Source: Cladorrhinum sp. PSN259 (taxonomy: Eukaryota; Ascomycota; Sordariomycetes; Sordariales; Podosporaceae). From it: a stretch of DNA of 64,000 nucleotides. The stretch covers positions 62,001 to 126,000 of the forward strand of contig MU867098.1 in the NCBI GenBank assembly GCA_033725935.1, written 5' to 3'. Each line of letters begins with the position of its first letter. Position 1 is the first letter of the stretch. The position numbers and the translations under genes were made by a program. The notes beneath the pieces are model-generated. The model ran no database searches, was not told the origin of the DNA, and worked only from the letters and a program-made list of their open reading frames with translations. Positions 32,813-44,769 of the stretch are shown here, in pieces.

Positions 32813-33818
32813 ATGCCTTCCACAACCAGATTATTACGCGGCCTAGCGCCCTTAGTGTCCAAGTCTGCCCGCCCCTCCCCCTCATCTTCATCAGCCACAT
32901 GCCTCCTACGAGCCCGACAGCAACCAGCATCCGGCGCGATCCGGCAAGCGCACACCGCTGTCGGCGTGCGATCAACCGTAACACCCGGTCTCCGGCCCCG
33001 AATCAGTAACCACCCGGTCTCCCGGCTCCTCCCAACCCAATCGCGACGAACAATCTTCATCCAAACAGAAAACACTCCAAGCCCCGATGCCCTCAAATTC
33101 CTCCCCAACCACCGCGTCCTCCCAGAAGGCCTCAGCACTCCCTTCATCGAGTACCTCTCTCCTCGCTCAACAATCTCGCCACCATACCCATCCCCGCTCG
33201 CAGCCCAGCTCATGAACATCGACGGCGTCACAGCAGTCTTTTACGGCACGGACTTCATAACCGTCACCAAGAACTCGGAAGCCAACTGGGCGCATATTCG
33301 TCCTGAAGTGTTCGCACTGATCACGGAGGCCATCACCAACGGTAATCCAATCGTCAATGTCTCGGATAAAGCCGCCGGTGCCGATGGTCAAGGAGCGGAG
33401 GAGAGAGACAGTTTGAGCTATGACGAAAACGACAGCGAAGTAGTGGGCATGATCAAAGAACTACTCGAGACTCGTATCCGTCCTGCCATTCAGGAGGACG
33501 GCGGCGATATCGAGTTTCGCGGGTTCGAGGACGGATATGTTCTCCTCAAACTCAGGGGCGCCTGCAGGACTTGCGACTCGAGCACTGTTACGCTCAAGCA
33601 GGGAATTGAAGGGATGTTGATGCATTATGTAGGTTTCTTTGTTCATTATTTCCCCCCATTATGTGGGTACGGAAGAGGATACTGACTTTGAAATGCAATA
33701 GATCGAGGAAGTGCAAGGTGTCAAGCAGATTCTGGATCAAGAGGAGGAGATTGCGCTCAAGGAGTTTGAAAAGTTTGAGGAGAAACTCAAGGCGCAAAAA
33801 GGCGCTGCTTCATCATAA
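32813..33818 (+). CDS. NFU1: NFU1-type iron-sulfur cluster scaffold, mitochondrial
   Basis: Exons 32813-33628 and 33702-33818 (intron 33629-33701, donor GTAGGT) give 310 residues. Delivers 4Fe-4S clusters to mitochondrial enzymes such as lipoate synthase. The first 75 or so residues are rich in Arg, Ser and Pro, as in a long presequence. The Nfu N-terminal domain begins at RRTIFIQTENTPSPDALKFLPN and spans to about 175. The NifU C-terminal domain at about 210-290 contains RPAIQEDGGDIEF and the cluster-ligating Cys251-x2-Cys254 (GACRTCDSS). The second exon adds IEEVQGVKQILDQEEE and a charged tail. All family hallmarks are present. Confidence 0.95.
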
Positions 33819-36264
33819 GTTCAATGTTTGTTGGGGGGTTTCTGGCGGCGTTGGGCATTTCAAAAGGAATAATGGGGGGGGGGGGAAAGTCTTACGGATA
33901 CATAAAGTTATGCATGCGAAATACATTCAAGTGAGTTGTAGGATATTATGATAACCATGGATAATATATCGTACCATCGGTATATCAGAATCATCATCAT
34001 ATATCTTGGATTACTAAGACTACATACTATACGTCGCACCCATGTTAATACGAGTTCGTTTGGTTTCGTTGACTGATGATAAAGTGCTAAATTCTCAGAT
34101 ACCATAATCTCCAGGTTTGAGGTGGCCCCGGTCCGGTCTGATAGACGGAACTCATCCCATTTGACGCTGGTACGGAGAGAGAGCCGTCCCTTCACCTGCA
34201 TGTTTGCTGCAACTACCCTACCTCCCATGTAACCTCTCTACATACCTGTTCCATATCCTCTTGTACCTTGTATAGCTCTACCAATATCCCATGCATACAA
34301 GGAACGGATACCTACCTTCACCCATAACCTACCATCTGCACAGGAACTAACGTAACCAATAATATGTTTTGTTGCAATGCGCTCTCTTCTCTCGTGCCGT
34401 ATACATAGCTGTCACCCGATGAATTTCTGTCGTCTCCAACACTCTTTACTTATTCCGTGATCATTCGATAATTTTGCACTACTGGCGCCACCCTACTACA
34501 TATACCGATCTTGTTATACACATACGAAGACATTTCGTCGCATTCCAAAAAAACAACAGAGAAGTTCTCATCCGGTGTGCCATGTGAAGTTTCAATGCTG
34601 TGCGCGTAGTCATAAGACCGGAGGAGGGTGTTAATTTGCGGCAAGCTGCAGGGAGAACACACACCCGGAATTGAAGGCTGCTCCTCCTGGTTTTCGATAT
34701 TTAACTGTTCGTTTATCCTGAACCTGGTCGTAGAAGTCACTTACATCATTCTTGCATGTGTAATATGTGGTGATTGATATAGCATGGTGCTTGAAGGAGG
34801 CTTGCAAAAGGGAGGGGGATCCGCCAAGGCGGCGAAAATGATACCCATGGCTCTTTTCCACTTCTTTTCTAAGCCATGTTTCCACGGATGTAATGAAACA
34901 AGAGAGGCGAATGCCTGTTTTCCTGGTTGCAACGGTGTTGCATTTTCAGCAACAGAATGAAGTCTCTCAAGCAGTCCCCTCTCGAGACCGAATCGGATTT
35001 CACTCGTCTCTGTGCTCCATCGGGGACAAGTAGCCTCACCCACGGGTTGTGGTGGGTCCGCGAATGGAAATGTCGAACGAGAATCCGGGGTAATAGACCC
35101 CCTGTGTGGTCCGTCCACCGACGTTTTGAACAAAGCGAACGGAAACATCCAGGCCGAACCGACACGCGTGCGCCCGCACCACACAGGCCTACCAAAAGAT
35201 TTTAGCGGGGTAACTGATAAGATGGGACCTTTGTGACACGTTGAGAACTCAGCCAGCTGCGGGGTTGTATCCTAACTCGAGTGGTCCGTGGCATCGTTTC
35301 TTGGAGGGGCAGGGGGAAAAGAGAGGGACGGGAGGGGAAATATGGGGTATGTTTCCGCTCCAGGCCTCCTCCACTGCTGAAGGATCTCACTTCAAGGGCC
35401 ATACGGACCCCCAATTTAGGCTGATGAACAGACCGACCTGCATCTTTCCTAGTAATAGCTTAAGCTTTCGAAATGAGTTGCCCCTTTTTTTGACAGAGAC
35501 GGAGTCATTGAAATGGAAGAGACGAAAAATGGTGGCCCGGGGACGCTGATACTCGGTGGCAGCGGCATGCTGATCGCTGCGATAGAGTGTCGAGAGCGTG
35601 TGGTGACCTCTAGCACGACGATTGACAATAATATTGAGCAAAGGATGACGTTGTGACCAGGGCTGTTGCATGACAACGTTAGTGTGGGGTGCTACGAGAT
35701 CTCGATTGATGCTATTGCGGGACGACATGCCAACTGTCTCTCATGAGATGAGACACAAGGGCCACCCGTCTGGTCCGCGTGATTACATTTGGGAGCCGTT
35801 GAATCTCGCGCAAACTGCCATGATCGAGGCCTCTCGAATCGTCTAATGGCGGGGTAAGGCAATTCCCTTGAATTCTTCAGGTTGTCGTGGTTGCACAGCA
35901 GGAAGCGGCATTCTATCATGGTGTTGCTTCAAGGGTGCGGGGGCAGGACCGGTTGGATGTTCGATTCAATTCCTGCGCGAGGGCGGGTTGGCTGAGACTG
36001 CCGGGCGATTGGGGTGTTGCAGGAAGCCTGGAGGGCCGGTGAAGAAGATGAGGTCTCGTGAGTGGGAAGAGCCACTGTGCTCGGTGAACCTGACTTCCAA
36101 CGAGCTGCATCTCCAAGCCGTTTCGGGCCACCTGCAGCTCAGCGAGAAGCAACACCAAACACGGATCTTCTGTAAGTTGTATCGCAAATTGTCTGTGGAG
36201 ACGTCCGTCCGTCCTTCTTCATCCATCCAGCGTGCAACGATTGAAGATTTTCAGGAGTTGGGAC

Positions 36265-36285
36265 GATGTCCTTTCATAGGACATC
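36265..36285. repeat. Short perfect inverted repeat (8-bp arms, 5-base loop)
   Basis: Arms GATGTCCT and AGGACATC around TTCAT. No adjacent gene explains it; it may be chance. Confidence 0.6.
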
Positions 36286-38331
36286 AAGTCTTTTAATAAC
36301 AGGTATATGCTGCATGTTATGGGGGCGTCTTTGTTGGTGGGAATATGATATATCAGCGTCGTGATCACAACGATGCGGACATGACCCCCCAGCCAAGACA
36401 ACGTGCATAACCGACCTTTCTTCCCCAGAAACAAGAAGCCATCGCGGGCCCGCCCAGACGAAACGGACGGTTAGAGTTTTGCGGTTGGATTGTAGTATAG
36501 GGCGAGAATGCCAGGCATGGCATCCGTATGGCGGGCACTGGATGGGGAAGAAAAGAAAAGCCCTGCCGGTCTCGAACACGGCACAGGGGCAGTGACAGGC
36601 GCACCGGCCAGATCACCGGATTCACAGGATCCTTGGAACCTTCAACCCTGATCGTCATCAAAAGTCCCCACCTCCCTTATCATCAATGCAAGTCGGCGAT
36701 ATTACGACTGACACCACCCGCTTTCAGACTGTTGCGCATAAGAATTGAAGAGAATGTGCACATCATCGGGGAGTGCGTGGGGAGAGGGGCGGACAGGACC
36801 GATTGCTTGATGAGTTTGGAGATGAGTTGAGAGATGCATGGAGGAAGCCCACCTGGCAGTGTGTCGGGTGTCCAGTGTGCTAGGTAGGTACCGCGCTAAC
36901 ATGGTGTTGCAGCAACATGCATTCTAGCGTCAACATCAAATTGCTTGACCCATGCCTGCTACTGAGTGGGCGGAGCTTTCAATGCTTCACACCCTCAATC
37001 CAACCCCACCAAAAAAGTTGAAGCTCCAGCCCGTTGATTGCATAGGAGAGCTGACATTGGCAATTGGATGGATTGGCGACGGGTGTTGAAACCACGACAC
37101 CATCTTCCATTATTGCCAGCCTCTTTTATTCTTTTCATTTCTTTTCACCTTCTCTCGTCCCTTTGACTGTTTCTTCCAATCCCACCCACCACCCCTCACC
37201 CCTGTTCCCGTTCCCGAAACGATCTGGGCTCTCTCCCGTCAAGAACTCGAGGGTTGAGACCAGGATCTCGAGTTTGCCCATCCATGCCGATGTTCTTTGT
37301 TTCGAGGATGCTGAGGCTTTCAGTTTGGGCTTAGCAGTTCTTTCTCCACCGTTGACGTCGACCACTAGCCGAGAACAACCACTTTGGCCCAGCACGAGAC
37401 CTGCACAAATTCAATTCACGGGTCCTCGGGCTGCTGAACAGGAAACTTTTCAGACAGAGTTCGCCACAGGAAAGGTTGAAATACGGTACAGTCGTGGAGG
37501 GGGGACGTGGACAGCTTTCGGCTAGCTTCCAGTGTTGGAGCACTGTGACCGCCTGGGATTCAGCCACTAACGAGTAACGTGCCTCTGCCCTGGCTGTCTT
37601 CCCCGCTCACACCTCAACCCTACACTACCACGCTTACCTGCACTGGGTCCCTCGCCGCGCGCATCAATCCTTGAACCACGACGCATCAAGAGTGCGCCCA
37701 TACCCGTCTTCCAATTCCCCTTTCCCTGAACCCCCCTTTCCCCAATCTTCCACCCAATCCTGCAGCTTGACGGCCGCGAAGACGGCAATTGTACCGGACC
37801 TTTCTTTCATCTGTCCAAGACACATACAGCGAGCGCCCGGTCGGCAACACGGGGTCTGCCCGTCATCAGATCGTCTCCCATCATCTCCTTCGTCCCCATC
37901 AGTCATCGAAGAGGCTCTTTCATTCCGCGCCTTGCAATGGGAAGTCGCATTTAGCGCTGCCGCAACCTCCCGTGTACACGGCGCATCGCAATAAAATACA
38001 GTCAAACAAATATATTCGTCGTCTCCTTCCATCTCGCCATCTAGACTATAGGGCGGGTTCCATGAGGATTGGGTTCTGGGAAGTTCGGGTACGACGCTCC
38101 ATCCGCTCGGCTCGCCTCCGGAATAGAAACTGTCTTTTGACCTTTGGGCCCCGGGCTTAATTGGTGAGAGAGAGAGAGAGCGAACTATCCTTCTTTCCCA
38201 TATTCACTTGTCTTTTTGCAACATTTTCTTGTTACGACTTGTTTCCTGCTTTCGTCAAAAGAATCTATAGATCCGCTACGAGGAAGATACCCCGCCCCAT
38301 CTATAGATTTATCTGGTCTGACTTTCTCCGT

Positions 38332-38411
38332 GTAAGTGCAACATTCTTCAATCACACAGCATTGACTGGCTTGTATCAAGCGCCCTGGATTTGCACTGAC
38401 ATTAGCTGCAG
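38332..38411 (+). other. Probable 5'-leader intron of the PSP1-domain gene
   Basis: Donor GTAAGT at 38332, branch-like CACTGACA near 38393 and acceptor CTGCAG ending at 38411, 80 bp, all typical of introns elsewhere in the window. It lies 94 bases before the ATG and interrupts no coding frame. Confidence 0.6.
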
Positions 38412-38505
38412 TTGAGCTTTTACAACGCCATTTTGCTTTTTTCGAACTTTTACAGAAAATCGTCTCTTTTCTTCGGTTTGACGTGCTGTAGCACAGTCTG
38501 AGACA

Positions 38506-41209
38506 ATGAGCTCCGGCAGTGGTAAACCGGGCACTCCGTCCAAACCTGGCCCAGGGGGGTTCTCGGCCGCCGCGCCGACCAGTCAAGCGATACTTCTCGA
38601 CAAGCTAGTTCGCAGGTCCACTCCTGATTCAGAAGCTCTTGCAAGCTCAGACGACGAGGGGGATGCTCATCGACAGGAGAATACCGCTCCCCTTCCTCAG
38701 CCACAGAAGCCTATTCGTCGGGCATCTTGGTTGAACGACACGTCTCAGCAAGTGCCCGCGCCCAAAAGAAAGGGGTCTTTCGCGAGTGCATCCATGTCGC
38801 CGACTACCTCTCACCCAAGCACACCTGCTTCCGACCTAAATACGGCAGCATGGGGATCCTCCAGCGGTGTTTTGGGTCGAGGCCACTCAGGAAGCGGCGC
38901 GTTTGCTTGGGGCGTACCTAATTACTGGAATGACCGAAAGGAGCCTCCTGCGCGCTTGAGTGAAGTGCTTCCTTCACCAACGTCGGCAGTTCCCCCGGGA
39001 GGATCGAGCAGCTCGTTCTTCGGCGACGGTGGTCTCACGCAAACATCGCCCGCTCCGAGAGAGGACCAGCGCTCCCTCCCTTTCCCAATTCCCATTCCTC
39101 TAGAGCCACAGCTCAAAAACTACCGCTCCCAGTCGTACTCGGTCGGCCAGCTAGAACCGGGCGAGACAATTCCCACGCTCATGCCTTCTTCTGTTCTCGG
39201 GGCACGCCGGGCCATCCCACATTCCGGCCTGCAGCACCGCCCTTCTCGGCCTAGCATGTTGAGTGAAATGGCAAATGACAGCAGCGTACTTGGAAAGGTG
39301 GATGAAGACGAGGACGTTGACAGCACAGGGTCTCTTCAAGGAAGCCAGCATCAGGAACAGGCCAAGGCGACCATCGAAGCACTCACACGAGAGAACATGC
39401 TCCTTCGTCAGCAACAGCAATACCAGAATGCGCGGCTACGACCTAGGGCTTCCACGTCGTCTTACGGGTTAGGGGCTATGCATGAACCTGTTCCTGAAGA
39501 ATCTGACTACGCAATTGATGAACTCGAAGAAGGAACTGACGGGTCTGATTTTACGAGGAGAGGTCTTGCTCGAAGAATGAGCGAGTTCGGCGTCGGTCCA
39601 TACAGAACTCCTTATCTGATCGAGAACAGGAAGCTGGAGAATGTCAAGAACGCCGCCTGGCAGAGCTCCCTTGGATTCGGTGGCCTGACTGATATGCCTC
39701 AAAGCAGACGTCACTCGTTCGCCAATGTGCCTACCCGCCAGGCATCCATCAGCTCCCTCGGTGAAGCTGCTCATGAGCAGGCTTCTCAGGATCTTTCTCA
39801 TTCGCAAGAGTTTGGCACTGGATACCAGGATGGTTCCAACTATGGCGCAGCCATCCAAAGCTCACCATATATGCTTGGTAATAACAATCCTACACAGCAA
39901 GGAATCGGGCAGACGGCATATGGAATGGGCTATCAGCCACCATACAACAATCCTAATGTGAACTTCCCAAACCGAACTATGTCTCCGCCCCGTCAGATGT
40001 ATGGCTTGTCACAGCCGCGCCATAATCAGTCATTGTACATCGTCACTTTTAAGTGTTCCAGAGCCGATGTTTTCTACATTCAGGAAGGCACAGGGCTCAG
40101 CGTTGCGCCCGGCGACTTGGTGATTGTGGAGGCTGATCGGGGGACTGACTTGGGAACTGTTAGTCGCGATAAACTCGATTGGCAGTCAGCTAAGGATTGG
40201 AAGGAAACCTATGCTGAGGAGCATTACAAGTGGCTGATGATGTATTCGCAAAACGCGACCGCAGCCCAAGACGGCGCCGGTGCTGGCCTTATGGCCGCCT
40301 CTAACGGACTTCAGGGGAGCGCTGTTGGCGGGATGGGGCCTGCTAGCCACCACAACATGCAAGAACCGAGCTCGGGTGAATTGAAGCCAAAGCTAATCAA
40401 GCGGCTCGCTCAGCCTCATGAGATTTCGTCATTGCGGGAGAAAGAGGGTAATGAGGCAAAAGCGAAGCGGGTGTGCCAGACCAAAGTGAAGGAACATGGC
40501 CTGAATATGGAGATTCTCGACGCCGAATTCCAAATGTGGGCTTCTCTATACCATATTTCTGTCTTTATTCAAATCGACGCTGACAATCACGAACAGGGAC
40601 TGGAAGAAGCTTACATTCTACTACTTCGCTGACTCGTACATCAACTTCAACTCTCTTGTGACTGACCTTTTCAAGATCTACAAGACTCGTATCTGGATGT
40701 CGGCAATCAATCCAGCATCTTTCGCCAGTCCTACTCTTGGTCTACAGGCGCCCAGCGGCATTGGGCCGGGCGCCTTGATCAACAGAGTGGCTGGTACTAC
40801 AACAGGGCGTCGTCAAGATACCCAACAGGAGAGCCACGCTCCGTACTCTACTGCTGGCCAGGCAGCCCGCGGACCTCAGCTCCCACTTCCAGCACCGTTC
40901 GGTCCCGACCGTGCGCTCGTCCCAGCGCCCAACTACCCCATCGCCAGCTATGCATATAATAATCAGTATGCTGGTGCATTTGCGAATGCTGCCCGCCCCG
41001 GTGGCATGCCCTACGCGCCGGGTATGATGCCCGGTTTGGATGGGTATGCTGGCCCCTTCCCACAAGGAGAATTCGCTGGTCGTGGGCGGTTCCCAACCCC
41101 TCAGACCACTGCAGGCCCGCAGCAGCATGATCAGAATGTCCCACCTCTTGATGGAGCACAGCCAGGCTGGATAAACTCATTCCAGGGCCTCTCGCTGAAC
41201 ACGCGCTAA
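38506..41209 (+). CDS. PSP1 C-terminal domain protein
   Basis: Exons 38506-40535 and 40597-41209 (61-bp intron, branch GCTGACAAT) give 880 residues. The first 500 or so are disordered, Ser/Pro/Gln-rich, with many RRAS/RRHS/RRMS sites that resemble basophilic-kinase targets and one short helix near LTRENMLLRQQQQYQ. The conserved PSP1 domain starts at about 507 (SLYIVTFKCSRADVFYI, VAPGDLVIVEADRGTDLGTV) and runs through EFQMDWKKLTFYYFADSYINFNSLVTDLFKIYKTRIWM at about 675-710, which the splice reconstructs. The tail is Gly/Pro/Ala-rich. Yeast PSP1 was found as a high-copy suppressor of DNA polymerase defects and relatives localise to P-bodies; a role in mRNA metabolism is inferred. Confidence 0.92.
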
Positions 41210-42345
41210 AATCAGGACGACCTTGCTTCCACTGACGGCTTCATACTTGTATTTACTTTTATTTCCACCTGGCGATTTGCAACACGCAAAGACGACAAGA
41301 CTGATTCATTTGAATTGCGATACACGGAAACCCAAAACAGAAAATCATTTGCGGTACGAAAAAAAAAAGGGTTATGTAGCGGCATTACTATGAGACAATG
41401 CGACATGTCGAGAGTACATCGTGGTTTAGCCCGAAGGCGTGCTTCTTCGTTTGAGGCGTTGGCCGGCAAACTTCTTTCAAGGGGGATAGAAACCACGGTG
41501 CCGATACCGACCACGGTTTCTTGTTTGATCCGTGTCACGTCTGCATCACCTTTTTACTCAACTTTATTATTTTAACAACACTTTTCTTTCTTCCTTGGGA
41601 CTTAATATTCGATTCTGTTCTTTTTTACCACTCTTGAACCCTTCGGAAGCGCACGCTCGTTTTGCTTTCTATTTGACGCCCACTGACGGCCACCCCTTTA
41701 TTCTTGGACGACCAAATAAAAGACTTGCCATAGACAGACAAAAAGAGAAGAGAGACAGAGGGATTCGGGCTGCACGGGAGCATTATGTAATCTGATACTA
41801 CAAAAGGAAACATGAGTTTTGTTTAGGGATTGGGGATACTTGGTAAACGGCATTACAACAGAAAGACTTGATATATTTCGCTATTAGTTGCTTGCTTTTA
41901 CTCTGTCGAATATACTTGATACTTGTACGCAGAGGGCCTCTTAGCTATTATTTGAACATGTCAGATTGAGTGCGGTAGTATAGGTAGCCGCTTTACTTGA
42001 CGGACTTTGATGTATGCTTCTGAAGTGTACATAAATCTCGGAATAACAATGGGTTGAATGACTGAAAAAACTGGAATCGATCACTTTTTCTTTCTTATAA
42101 ACCTGTGAAGTATATCGGCATCGTGTCTTCAACACCTCGCCCGTTGCCCCTTCCTAAATTGGAGGGGCTCACATGAGGCACCACTGGCACTGACCAGAGC
42201 AGATAGATAAGGTAGGATGGAAGGGACGAAGGGACTGGAATCTCTACTCACCTAGCGGGGCGATTCGCCTCATGTTCACCTTCTTTCGTGCATCTCGAAC
42301 CGAAAATTGTCGCTCTTTTCTTGTTCCATTTCATTGCATTTCGAT
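41210..42345. other. Intergenic region
   Basis: 3' region of the PSP1-domain gene, then promoter of the next gene. Mixed T-rich sequence with A tract at 41361-41370. No coding signal. Confidence 0.45.
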
Positions 42346-43441
42346 ATGCCGCCCAAGCGGAAAGCGAGCCAGGCAACTTCCTCACGTGGCCTAGTCAAGA
42401 AAGCAGCGCAAGACCCCTTCGCCATCACTGATGATGGCGAAGACCTCTCACTAAGCGATCTGATCTCTTTGAGGCCTGCAAAGAAGCCGCGCATGGCTGG
42501 CTCTCGTGCAGCTGCCAAGCTCAACGCCCTAGATGAGAGCGATGTTATCCAAACCGAGCCTACAACTAAGCCACGAAAAGCCTCTGCTCGTTCAGCACTT
42601 AAACAGCAGAACCGGAATGGTGTTTCTGGTGAAGAGGAAGATGATGCGTAGGCTTCTTCCCAAGCTGCCTACATTTGCTAAGGGCTCTGACCTAACATGA
42701 TCCAACTTTGAAAGCGATCCCGAGCCCACCACAGTCGAACAGAGTCTGCTGAAGCAGAACAAAGCCTCGAAGCACTATTTCCAAAACCTCAAGAACGAGC
42801 TTGTTAGGAGCCAAGATGAAGCCTATAAGTCTCTGGTCGCGCTCAAACGTGACCTGTAAGTGATATTCCGGATTCTGTATATCTTTGTCTAACATCTCTA
42901 ATCCTCCCAAGTCTCGAAGGGCCAACAGCATCCGGCGACGACGTCATGAGCAACATCCGGAGTGTTCTCCAGTTGTTACCGGCAACCACTTCTTCCCCCA
43001 ACAATAATCCTGTTGTCAAGCAAGCTCGGAAGATCCTAAAGCTCAGCCAGTCGCTGCTGAGCACTCATCACGCGATGGTGAAGGCTACAAATCGCCCACA
43101 CCTCATGGAAACTTTTCGGGGAATGGAACAGGACAGAGAAAAGACGGCCAAGCTTCTGTTATACGGCAAGAAGGAGGGCATGAAGATCGTGGAGAGGATG
43201 ATTGATCCTTACTCCGGTCAGAAGACCCATCAACAGTCTGGGGGCGGAAAGAGCAAAGCCAAACAGGAGGACTTGGCTGAGGTGATGTTTCCGAAGACGA
43301 GAAGACTTGCAGAGAAGGAGCAGACCTGGGGCGTTTTTGCAAGAAAACAGCTGCAAGATTTGGTAAGTATTATTGATACCTGAGCGTCTCGGGCACTGAG
43401 AAGAAAAAAAAAAGTGAAATTTGTTACAGTTGAGAGTCTGA
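42346..43441 (+). CDS. Hypothetical basic, probably nuclear protein
   Basis: Exons 42346-42647, 42715-42855, 42912-43362 and 43430-43441 give 301 residues. The GTAAGT at 43363 and TTACAG ending at 43429 support a last tiny exon coding for LRV; without that splice the protein ends six residues after the donor (VSIIDT). The N-terminus MPPKRKASQATSSRG and RPAKKPRMAGSRAAAK look like nuclear-localisation signals. The C-terminal two thirds are helical: a coiled-coil-like QSLLKQNKASKHYFQNLKNELVRSQDEAYKSLVALK, then VVKQARKILKLSQSLLSTHHAM. I do not recognise the family. A chromatin or kinetochore-type protein is possible but unsupported. Confidence 0.75.
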
Positions 43442-43896
43442 TCTGTTTTGGGCCATATTGATATATGTTTTTTTTTCAAGGAGATAGATATCTGATCTTA
43501 TGAAGTTGCCACAACCTCGAAAGCTGCCGTTCCATGTTTGTTGGAGGAGTGGATCTTGAATCCAGATCGGGAGATGCCAAGATTTACAGAAAGGGTGGGG
43601 CAGAATGGAGCACAGGCCACAAACACTAGCTCAGATTAGGCTTAGCGCCTGACTTGCTGTTAGGGCTTCCTGTTTCCCTCACAATTGCAAAATTCCCGAA
43701 TTTTTTGACCTTCGACTCCCGATCACGAACCCTCGGCGGACACTTCGACCAAACTAACCACAGGAATCCGGTGCGTACTATCCCACCCCCGACGACGACA
43801 CTTTTGCAGTTCTCTGCTTAGAAAAGCTTCGATATCGATTGTTCGAGGTTTTTTTTTTTCGACAAGAAAGCTGACTTGCGAGATTGCATAGGGAAA
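43442..43896. other. Intergenic region, RPL15 promoter
   Basis: 455 bp; ribosomal-protein promoter expected here. A T tract (43851-43859) and CT-containing sequence precede the start; no specific element identified. Confidence 0.45.
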
Positions 43897-44769
43897 ATGG
43901 GTGCCCTTAAGTATCTCGAAGAGCTTTCCAAGAAGAAGCAGAGCGATGTCGTTCGCTTCCTTCTCCGGGTTCGCTGCTGGGAGGTCAGTTAATACACCCT
44001 CGAAATCGAGACCGTGGACGGTGGTTCGCTTGGACTTCAATTGTTTCGTAACAATGAAGCCCACGGCTACAGCCCCGTTCTTGCTATACACTCGTTGAAC
44101 ATTTGCTGAGAGTGCATCAATATAGCTCCGCCAGTTGAACGTCATCCACCGCGCTTCGCGCCCCAGCCGTCCCGACAAGGCTCGCCGCCTCGGTTACAAG
44201 GCCAAGCAGGGCTACGTTATCTACCGCGTGCGTGTCCGCCGTGGTGGCCGCAAGAGGCCCGCTCCCAAGGGCGCCACCTATGGTGAGGAATACCCATATT
44301 CAATAATCCTGCAATTGCTTCGGTCTGGACACAGGACAAGGCAAGAGCAGGTTCAAACAGGAACCAGATTTGCTGACCTGACTGTTTTTCTTTCTCCTTA
44401 GGCAAGCCCACCAACCAGGGTATCAACCAGCTCAAGTACCAGCGCTCCCTCAAGTCCACCGCTGAGGAGCGTGTCGGCCGCCGCTGCGCTAACCTCCGCG
44501 TCCTCAACTCCTACTGGATCAACCAGGACTCGACCTACAAGTACTTCGAGGTCATCCTCGTTGACCCCCAGCACAAGGCCATCCGCAGCGATCCCCGCAT
44601 CAACTGGATCGTCAACCCCGTCCACAAGCACCGCGAGGCTCGTGGTCTTACTGCCACCGGCAAGAAGTCCCGTGGTCTCAACAAGGGCCACCGCTACAAC
44701 AAGACCAGTGCTGGCCGCAGAAAGACCTGGCTCCGCCACAACACCCTCTCCCTCTGGCGCTACCGGTAA
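43897..44769 (+). CDS. RPL15: 60S ribosomal protein L15 (eL15)
   Basis: Exons 43897-43983, 44126-44282 and 44402-44769 give 203 residues, the usual length. Core protein of the large cytosolic ribosomal subunit. Nearly the whole chain matches the family: [88 protein letters not shown] and the conserved end [12 protein letters not shown]. The exon 1/2 junction gives WELRQ where relatives have WEYRQ, so the splice at 43984 (GTCAGT) to 44125 is consistent. Intron 1 is 142 bp and intron 2 is 119 bp, longer than most here, as often seen in ribosomal-protein genes. Strong codon bias in exon 3. Confidence 0.97.

Larger units (their letters stand above)
33819..38505. other. 4.7-kb region without a recognised gene; leader of the PSP1-domain gene at its right end
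   Basis: No reading frame has domain-like content; the longest (37064-37525, 153 codons) is composition-driven. The G run at 33874-33885 is probably 3' UTR of NFU1. An 8-bp perfect inverted repeat with 5-base loop (GATGTCCT/AGGACATC) sits at 36265-36285. From about 37100 to 38505 the DNA is C/T-rich and may be a transcribed leader, with a likely intron at 38332-38411. Confidence 0.45.

Noticed and set aside
35940..36000. B-box-like GTTCGATTC on the plus strand
   Set aside because: No A box, anticodon arm or acceptor stem at the required distances.
36520..36620. tRNA-like T-arm (GTTCGAGAC) on the minus strand
   Set aside because: The flanking stem does not pair properly and no matching acceptor stem or D arm is present.
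37064..37525. 153-codon plus-strand frame before the PSP1-domain gene
   Set aside because: Lies in C/T-rich leader-like DNA; Ser/Pro/Thr/Phe content follows from composition, and nothing resembles a domain.
43984..44125. Box C/D snoRNA in RPL15 intron 1
   Set aside because: No proper C box (RTGATGA); the only CTGA is the expected branch point.
44398..44739. 113-codon minus-strand frame
   Set aside because: Antisense shadow of the highly biased RPL15 exon 3.
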